A stretch of DNA of 64,000 nt from Paralichthys olivaceus (lineage: Eukaryota > Chordata > Actinopteri > Pleuronectiformes > Paralichthyidae): positions 18,597,501 through 18,661,500 of the forward strand of contig NC_091093.1 in assembly GCF_024713975.1 (NCBI RefSeq), written 5' to 3'. Position numbers and translations under genes: made by a program. The notes under the pieces were generated by a model that saw only the letters and a program-made list of their open reading frames with translations, was not told the DNA's origin and did not search any database. Shown in pieces: positions 58,101 through 64,000 of this stretch. The number at the start of each line of letters is the position of its first letter. The first letter of the stretch is position 1.

Positions 58101-61100
58101 AGAATTTGAATCTAAATTTCTGCATCTAAATCTCACCCATTTACTTGTTTTCAGACTGACCACAAAGATAACAGAAGTTAATCCACCAGCCTGTCTTGAC
58201 AAAATAGTCTATTCAAATTCTGCCTCAGCAGTTGTGGACATATATTAACAATTATTTTCAACATGGACCAAAAAATGCAGAGTTTTTGTCTAATATAGAT
58301 AAAACTCCAGAAATTCTGGACCCTGCATTTCTTAGAATGCAGCTCAGCAAACAGAAAGTTCTGCTCCAGACAACTAAACTGAACTTCATGTGTTAAACTG
58401 GTGGAATGCCCCTTGAACAGAGGGATGTGTCATCTCTTATAATCTATTATAATTATTGGAGAGTTTCATATTTTAAAACAAAAACTCTTTAAAGAAAATT
58501 AATTGCAGATTAATAAGACAAATATTTTAATTTGCCAAATATTTATGAGTCAAGTGTTGAATGCAGATTCCACCTGCTGGTTCCGACAGGTACGACCGGC
58601 ACTGCATCAGTCCTCAGAGTCTCTACAGTCGAGATCCTCCGAACCACCGCTCCCTGCAGAGCGAGATGCAGGATATGCAGCAGGTAAGAAACTCTCTTCT
58701 ACAGGTTATTTTATCTGACAATCTGTTTTTAATGTTGACCATGTTATGGCTCTGTTTGTCGGCTACAGCATCACAGAGCTCTGGACGACGTAGGCCTCCC
58801 ATCCCTCCACATGCACACTGATGATATTCAGAGCATCATTCACAGGATCAAGAGTACAGAAATAGCTCATCTTCTGCAGAATAAGTTTCCAGAGCGGGTG
58901 AGGAGGCCGCAGACATTCTCCAGAGGATGATAAGTACTTCATGCATTCACATGAACGTGTATAATCCTGTCTTATCTCTCGTGTTTCATCTCTCACACAC
59001 AGGACTCTTCTCCTGTAGAAACACAGGAGAGGCCTTTTCCTCATCGCCAGCAGCAACAGGCAAGCATCAAGCAGCAGCTTGTCAATGTGTATGTGAGATT
59101 TTTACCTCCCTTTCTCCTCTTATGGTAACAGACGGGAATCAGTTGATGTTAGTCTCTGATCTTAGATGCTTCCTCCAGCTAATAAAAAGGGTATTTGGTT
59201 TTGACAGTGTTTTTATAGGCATCTCCGTTATGCAACCCATAGGAGTTACTATCTGATGTGTGTAAGACTGTAATAGGCATAAGTGCAGTTTTAGTACCCC
59301 TTGGTAACTACAGACATAACAGCATGTAAAAGAAATGTTTATAAAGCTGTGGTGGTGGTTTCAGGCTGCAGGAGCTGGAGCTGCAGAAGTGTGTGTGGGA
59401 GGAGAAAGGGGAGAAGGTGGAGGAGCGGAGGAGAGCCTCAGAGAAGGAGCAAAAGCAAAGCCAAACTCAGATCCCGGATGGGAAGAAGGTGGCAGTGGTG
59501 AACTGGTGGAGAGCCCTCAGCACGGAGCAGGCTAAGGCCCGCACCAAAGAGACCCAGTCGACCCAGGAGCTCTCTGAAACGCAAGAGAAGCTCCAGCGAG
59601 CGGAGAAGACAATCAGTGATATGAGGGAGCAGATCTGCCACCTGCAAGTTTCTCTCAGATCTGCACTGGAGTGTGTCTCTGAGCAAAAAAACAGCAGTGG
59701 AGTTTGTCATATTAACAAAGGGACCAACACTCTGAGAGTAGTGGCGGACAAAGCTGTCGGGACGGTGGTGAGGGATCAGAGGGATGCGGTGGTGACCACG
59801 GAGATCACAGGCGGAGCGGCCTCACTGCAGGAGCAAGCGCAGCTTCAGTTGACCACAAGCAGACTTCTGAAGACCCTCAGAAGAATGGAGGCCATGGTCG
59901 CCAATGCCTTGGAGAAGGCTGAGCTGGTGAGAGAGAGCGAGCAGCGGGTGAGCCAGGTGAGAGCGAGGATGGAGAGCATCACCTATAGGGTGGAGGAGGC
60001 TCTGGGCCGGACAAGTGCCACGGACGAGAAGCTGAATGTCCTGGAGGAGAGGGTCGCAGAAAAAGATCCAAACCAGGTTTGTTACAAATGCTTTATTGCC
60101 TCCACCAAGGAGGCTGTTTTATGCAGAAAGTACCGGACGGGGTGCTACAAAAAATGCATTATGGGTCAGAGAAGAGGCCATTAAATTTTGATATGGATTG
60201 GGATCTTGGGATGGATCCAGGAATTTTCTTTAACATTGCAAGACAGAGCTTTTTAAACATTTTTATTGATTTCTTAGAGAAAAATGAATAAATGGATCTT
60301 GATGAAAAACGTTAGGGACTTATATTTATGATTGATGTTTGTTTTGATTTGATCTTAATTTCACTTAAAGTCACATAAAACAATGTAAAAGAAATTACAG
60401 AGCCTTATAACACATAATTGATTTACGCTTACCTGCACCTCACCTGTTTAGTTATACTAGTAGTATCAGTAGTAACTGTCTCATTTATACATAAAATAAT
60501 ATTCTAACCATAGAAGCATTGAACTCAAAATTTATAGTTCTATATTTTCTCTCTGTACGTCTCTGTAGTATCCAGGTCCAGGTCTGTCGGCTGATCCTGA
60601 ACCAGAAGTCACCGGCTTCACAGCTGAGTCCGACGTGGAGCCTGAAACCAGAGAAAGAACAGAGAGTCCTCCTCTGTCACCCATAATCCCAGAACTCAGT
60701 GAGCCTCCACTCATGAACGGTACGATGGCAGCATAACACAAATACAGCTTCAGTGCTGTCCGGTATGCTGTGAGACACAGATGAATTAAAGCCACTTCCG
60801 TTTCAAATGGTCGTCCCTGAGGATGTCTGCAAATAGACTGTGCAGTCTGCAGATATTTATATTGCGAACAACAGCTGGTACAGTAAGAGGAACAGAGAAT
60901 AAGCTCGTAGGGAGTGTGTTATCTATCAAAGGGGGAATGAGAGGCAGTCAGAATGGTTTTTTTTATGTAAACACACAGAGGGTCAACTATTTTTAGTTAC
61001 TTCTCATTATTAAACAGCAGCACATTTATACTTTGTCAGTTGTTTAAGTTCAAATCACTTTGTGAGCAATTGTTCCCTGTTGTTTGATTTATTCTGAAGA

Positions 61101-63392
61101 GCTTTGAGCAAATTTATTTAAAGACACTTAGAGATCCAGGACCTGCAGCTTTCAAAGAACAACGGAAATGTAAATAAATAACAAACTCTCTTTTACAGAA
61201 TTGGAAAAACACATTGTGCACATGAATTATGACTGCCATTGAAGAAAATGAACAGAGAAATAAAGTGGAGAAACATCTACCTTGGCTCTGACCCCAAGGC
61301 CCCCTTATTAAAAATGTTTTGTTTGTACATCCGAAAGTAAGATAACCAGCCTCTGGCTCCAGCTTCATATGTACTGCGTCTAAATTAGACTCTCCAAGAA
61401 TCTGTCTTCACAAAACTGAAGGGAAACTTTTTGTGAAGCCTTAATTTGATCCTTTTTTTCTGAAATCTGCTGCTTGTGCACAAATAATCTTGATATTTCA
61501 TTATATATTTTACAAAACATACAATGCTCCACATAATGGGTCATGGCAAACTTTCTCCTTGTCCTTTCCTCTTCCTCTTTCGTCTTATATGTAATTGTTT
61601 ATTTGTGATGTAGAGATGAGGTCGGGGCATGGAAGTCGAAGTTGCTGGGAACCAGTGGGTGGGCTCGGGGGGGGGGCAGCAGTCGTCTCTACGCATGTCT
61701 TCTTGAGTGTTTCCTCTATAGCCTTCTGTCTAAAGTTTAAATTGTCCAGTGCCATCTTAAGTCAGTATGTTAAGATATGGATGGTGCAGTTCAATCAAGC
61801 TACTGTCGATGATAATGAGGGAGATGGGATCTTATTTGGAGTTCTTCCCACACATCAAACTTTAGATGTTGGCACTGCTTCAAGAATACTTCACTTTTTG
61901 GTTTATTTTCAGGGAGAGCACAAACTCTACATCATATGTTTGAAAATAATACAAAGGCTGGACATTAAGGAAATTAATGAAGAAAACAGGACTAGAAAAA
62001 AACAACAACACATATTTAAGGATGAAACTTAACCACAGTAGAATTTTCTTTAATCAATATCTATGATTATTCCCTGGGAAAAATGCAGTGTGAAAAAAGG
62101 TTTTACAATTTCTTTCTTCTGAGGTTCTTACCTTAGCGACGCTGCATATAATAATCAAAACATCTATAAAAACTATGAACTATGAAACACTGTCTGCTCA
62201 AAGCTCTGTGAGACTGTACTTACAGGTACTATAGAGAACTCTCCATCCATTAAGGCTTTTAAAATTATTATATATTCCTCCTTTATCCACTTTAAACTAA
62301 TAAAACATTAATGTGAGATATTAAATCAGCTCTAGCCTTGTCAGTGAAACAGTACGAAGGAATAAAATAAAACTTCTTTGTAGGTTTTATGTCGCTGTTG
62401 GCCACAGTCAGCCTGCGTGATGATGAATCAAGATCCACTGAAGATTGGATGTAAATAATTTAGAAACACAGTGGGTCTCTAATGCCCTGTTAGTGTGTGT
62501 GGTGACTACAGTATAAACAATCTGCTCTTTGACGAGTGGTCTATACATGAAAGGAGTGTGGATAATGTGAATTAACTTGTGGTGAGGCTGAACTCTCCCA
62601 GGACAAGACACATTGTTTAGATCATGGGGATAAAAACAGAAACACAAGTATGCGATGGTGTCTGAAGTGAAAACGGGGTTAGATTAGGTCGAATGTGTAG
62701 AAGTGAACACAGCTGCCAAGATATTCCCAGCATCTACGGTATCTCACATCTTCATGGCCTCCATCCAAGATGTAATTATTTCCATGCTTTTCGTCAGGGA
62801 TGTGTGTGATGAGTTATGACATCTAATCTGGCTGTGAAATGCAGTCATTTTTAAAATAGTTTTAAAATCCAGCATGTGCTTTCAAGGAGTCACACTTCTT
62901 GGAAGTGTTTTCTTCAATAATTCGTTCCCTCTCAGAAGTGAATGATACTGGTTTATTTGGAGCTGTTCAGCTCTGATGGTGCTCTAAACATCTTAAAGTA
63001 GCTGATATCACAATAAGACCATCCAGGCCGAGAGCTTTCAAACAGTGGATCAAGCGCCTCGTGCACTCGAGGTGGTTGCCAGGTTATTGTTGCCCATAGT
63101 TATGGAGGTAGGAGGGTGAGGGGCTGGGAGACTTCCTGAAACAAGAGTTACAGTAGTTAGTACTAATCAGGTGAACATCCCATCACCAGTGTCAGCCTCA
63201 CAGGACATGAAACTCAATTTACTTCTTCCCTGTCTGTTTTCTCTCTATCTCTTTTTCTTTCTCTTTCTTTTTTTAACGGCGTCATGACATTTGCATTGCA
63301 CAAGCTTCCTGTAAAATGCAAATGAACTGTCTTCACCGTGTATCTGTGCTCTGGCTCCAACAGGCAGCACAGGATGCGGCAGCTGCAGCAAG
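54573..63392 (+). CDS. irag1: IRAG/LRMP-family coiled-coil protein, probably IRAG1 (MRVI1), 5' part, runs off right edge
   Basis: Family proteins are tail-anchored ER or nuclear-envelope proteins. IRAG1 links IP3 receptors to cGMP kinase I, and IRAG2/LRMP (Jaw1) is KASH-like. Nineteen exons join with agreeing phases into about 756 aa, starting MSDNNDVWESPGSG at 54573. Residues 24-103 resemble the EF-hand-like N terminus of KASH5 (FSEHELLDIMYNTC, LLDPENQDPLVTRETF, MRDWIAQC). Residues 147-340 and 459-690 are coiled coil. MEAMVANALEKAELVRESEQ resembles the IRAG/LRMP helix RLSSRAEMVGAVRQE. A C-terminal anchor would lie outside the window. The head-to-head place beside ctr9 equals human MRVI1-CTR9. 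An irag2/lrmp-like paralogue is the main alternative. Confidence 0.7.
55114..55794 (+). other. irag1: irag1 intron 3
   Basis: 681 bp, AT-rich, with no exon or repeat that I can name. Confidence 0.75.
55795..58176 (+). CDS. irag1: irag1 exons 4-13 (first coiled-coil region)
   Basis: Exons 55795-55853, 55941-56001, 56096-56257, 57182-57299, 57388-57438, 57529-57606, 57693-57749, 57834-57893, 58009-58064 and 58155-58176, residues 107-348. Heptad-rich text includes LLGTVVELKNAHHKLSEQNS, VRSLTEELEETRRAFKEAQE and LRKVNAELRAEFEETLVML. Exon 6 has tandem TAGCAG acceptors. Exon 13 is only 22 nt with a weak GTTAAT donor. Confidence 0.82.
56279..56450 (+). repeat. Interspersed repeat (CATTTAGCTGA / CCAAAGCGACTTAC type) in irag1 intron 6
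   Basis: TTACATTTCATTTAGCTGAAG, TTTATCCAAAGCGACTTACA, AATAAGTGCATTCAACCATG and GGGTACAAACCCAGAACAG follow in order. From memory this is a very frequent, well-kept teleost repeat. It starts about 20 nt after the exon 6 donor at 56258. Confidence 0.65.
56451..57181 (+). other. irag1: Remainder of irag1 intron 6
   Basis: AT-rich; acceptor ATTTTCAG at 57174-57181. Nothing else seen. Confidence 0.75.
58177..58566 (+). other. irag1: irag1 intron 13 or alternative 3' end
   Basis: The frame stays open from exon 13 for 23 codons (VNPPACLDKIVY...VVDIY) to TAA at 58246-58248. The rest is AT-rich, with acceptor AATGCAG at 58566. Confidence 0.6.
58567..60076 (+). CDS. irag1: irag1 exons 14-17 (linker and second coiled coil)
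   Basis: Exons 58567-58683, 58769-58897, 59003-59088 and 59365-60076, residues 349-696. Exon 15 has the helix TDDIQSIIHRIKSTEIAHLL. The 712-nt exon 17 holds VVNWWRALSTEQAKARTKET and a long Glu/Gln/Arg helix ending LNVLEERVAEKDPNQ, then donor CCAG|GTTTGT. The exon 17 frame requires exon 16 to end at the GTATGT donor (59089), which is a good match. Confidence 0.85.
60089..60345 (+). repeat. Interspersed repeat, family R1, forward copy, next to irag1 exon 17 donor
   Basis: TTTATTGCCTCCACCAAGGA, GGGTCAGAGAAGAGGCC, ATTAAATTTTGATATGGATT, GGATCCAGGAATTTTC, TTTAACATTGCAAGACAG and AATGGATCTTGATGAAAAAC. It is the best preserved of three R1 copies in the window. It begins about 12 nt after the donor at 60077. 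The open frame running from exon 17 into it is read-through only. Confidence 0.65.
60569..60719 (+). CDS. irag1: irag1 exon 18 (Pro/Glu-rich)
   Basis: Acceptor TCTGTAG|TAT, donor AACG|GTACGA. It encodes YPGPGLSADPEPEVTGFTAE through SPPLSPIIPELSEPPLMN, residues 697-746. If the donor is not used, the frame reads GTMAA and stops at 60733-60735. Confidence 0.8.
60720..63363 (+). other. irag1: irag1 intron 18
   Basis: 2.6 kb. It contains a run of ten G (61665-61676) and an open frame of 145 codons at 61595-62032 with no recognisable domain or splice support. Near the 3' end there is a CT-rich stretch at 63231-63273. No other gene supported. Confidence 0.6.
60785..60790 (+). terminator. irag1: Possible alternative poly(A) signal ATTAAA in irag1 intron 18
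   Basis: ATTAAA lies 50 nt after the read-through stop at 60735. Together they would make a short transcript without the C-terminal exons. Confidence 0.35.
63364..63392 (+). CDS. irag1: irag1 candidate micro-exon 19 (29 nt)
   Basis: The pyrimidine-containing acceptor CTGGCTCCAACAG|GC and strong donor AGCAAG|GTGAGA enclose 29 nt. Joined to exon 18 this reads GSTGCGSCSK in phase and leaves phase 0. It is short, so it could be chance. The rest of the gene lies beyond the window. Confidence 0.5.
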
Positions 63393-64000
63393 GTGAGACT
63401 CTGCTGCTTTTATTACTGTATATGATTTGATATTTGCTTGTAGAGGATGAACTGCAGGTTGTGTGATTGTGTGTCTTTATTACTGACCTGTTGAAAATGT
63501 TAATTTTGTAGAGTAGACTGTTGTGATACTGGGCCACTTTCTTTCAAGCTTGCAGTGTAAAGATAAAGAAGTGCAACTGATCTTTTTAGCTTTGTGATTT
63601 GGGCGTTTGTGGAAAATAACTTAAGTTGCACTAACTTGAGTATGATTCGGTGGCACATGTACTTGCATATTATATTATTTTCTACTCTCTACTGTTCTAT
63701 AAATCATAGAATATGTTTTACTTTATTGTACTGCATTAATCAGAAAATAATACTGTAGTTATTAATTAACATTAATATTATTTTTATCTGCAACAGTATA
63801 TGATGCCAGGGACACACTCATGCATCAGTTGCATTAATCTGCAAAACTACTTTTTATTCTACTACTCTCTACTGTATATTTTTTATAATCGTACCTAATT
63901 GTTAAATTGTGAATGCTAGACTTTTACTAGAACTGTATAACACTTATACATTGTTTTATCTTTTTATGATGTATTTAGTAAAGAATCTAAATCCTTTTCT
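63393..64000 (+). other. irag1: irag1 next intron (partial, if exon 19 is real)
   Basis: AT-rich, no further exon seen before the window edge. Confidence 0.45.

Noticed and set aside
61595..62032. 145-codon + strand open frame in irag1 intron 18
   Set aside because: Low-complexity Gly run at the start, no recognisable domain, no matching splice sites with irag1 phases. An open frame of this length can arise by chance in 64 kb.

Overview
The window is nuclear DNA of a ray-finned fish, most likely a percomorph teleost. The signs are split genes with short GT-AG introns (many of 75-120 bp), AT-rich gene-poor spacers, TG/CA microsatellites, and decayed copies of interspersed repeats typical of teleosts. 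I joined exons by hand from reading frame, splice sites and remembered vertebrate orthologues. No alignment or database search was run.

Layout. (1) 1-12.9 kb, + strand: the last four coding exons and 3' UTR of galnt18, a polypeptide GalNAc-transferase family member. They cover the end of the catalytic part and the whole ricin-type lectin domain. (2) 12.9-35.8 kb: a 23 kb spacer in which I see no credible gene, only repeat remnants, low-complexity DNA and one 20-bp AT-rich palindrome. It ends in a decayed LINE ORF2 fragment right beside a promoter. (3) 35.8-44.0 kb, + strand: complete eif4g2 (DAP5/p97/NAT1), with a non-coding first exon, 20 coding exons, about 891 aa, and a GUG start codon. 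(4) 45.0-52.9 kb, - strand: complete ctr9, the TPR scaffold of the PAF1 complex, 23 coding exons and about 1160 aa, tail to tail with eif4g2. (5) 54.5-63.4 kb and beyond, + strand: the first 19 coding exons (about 756 aa) of an IRAG/LRMP-family coiled-coil gene, probably irag1 (mrvi1), head to head with ctr9 and running off the right edge.

Order and relative orientation (galnt18 > eif4g2 > < ctr9, irag1 >) match human 11p15 as I recall it, which supports all four names. The neighbours do not form one pathway: O-glycosylation, cap-independent translation, Pol II elongation and ER/IP3-receptor anchoring. The link is conserved synteny.

Most worth a second look: a GCTAACGTTAGC-type motif cluster about 45-80 bp inside intron 1 of both eif4g2 and ctr9; TG repeats that replace the polypyrimidine tract at two consecutive frame-neutral galnt18 exons; a GC-AG intron in ctr9 followed by an exon that itself begins GTAAGG; a KASH5-like EF-hand module at the N terminus of the irag1 candidate, with possible alternative ends; and repeat copies placed where they could affect splicing or promoters.
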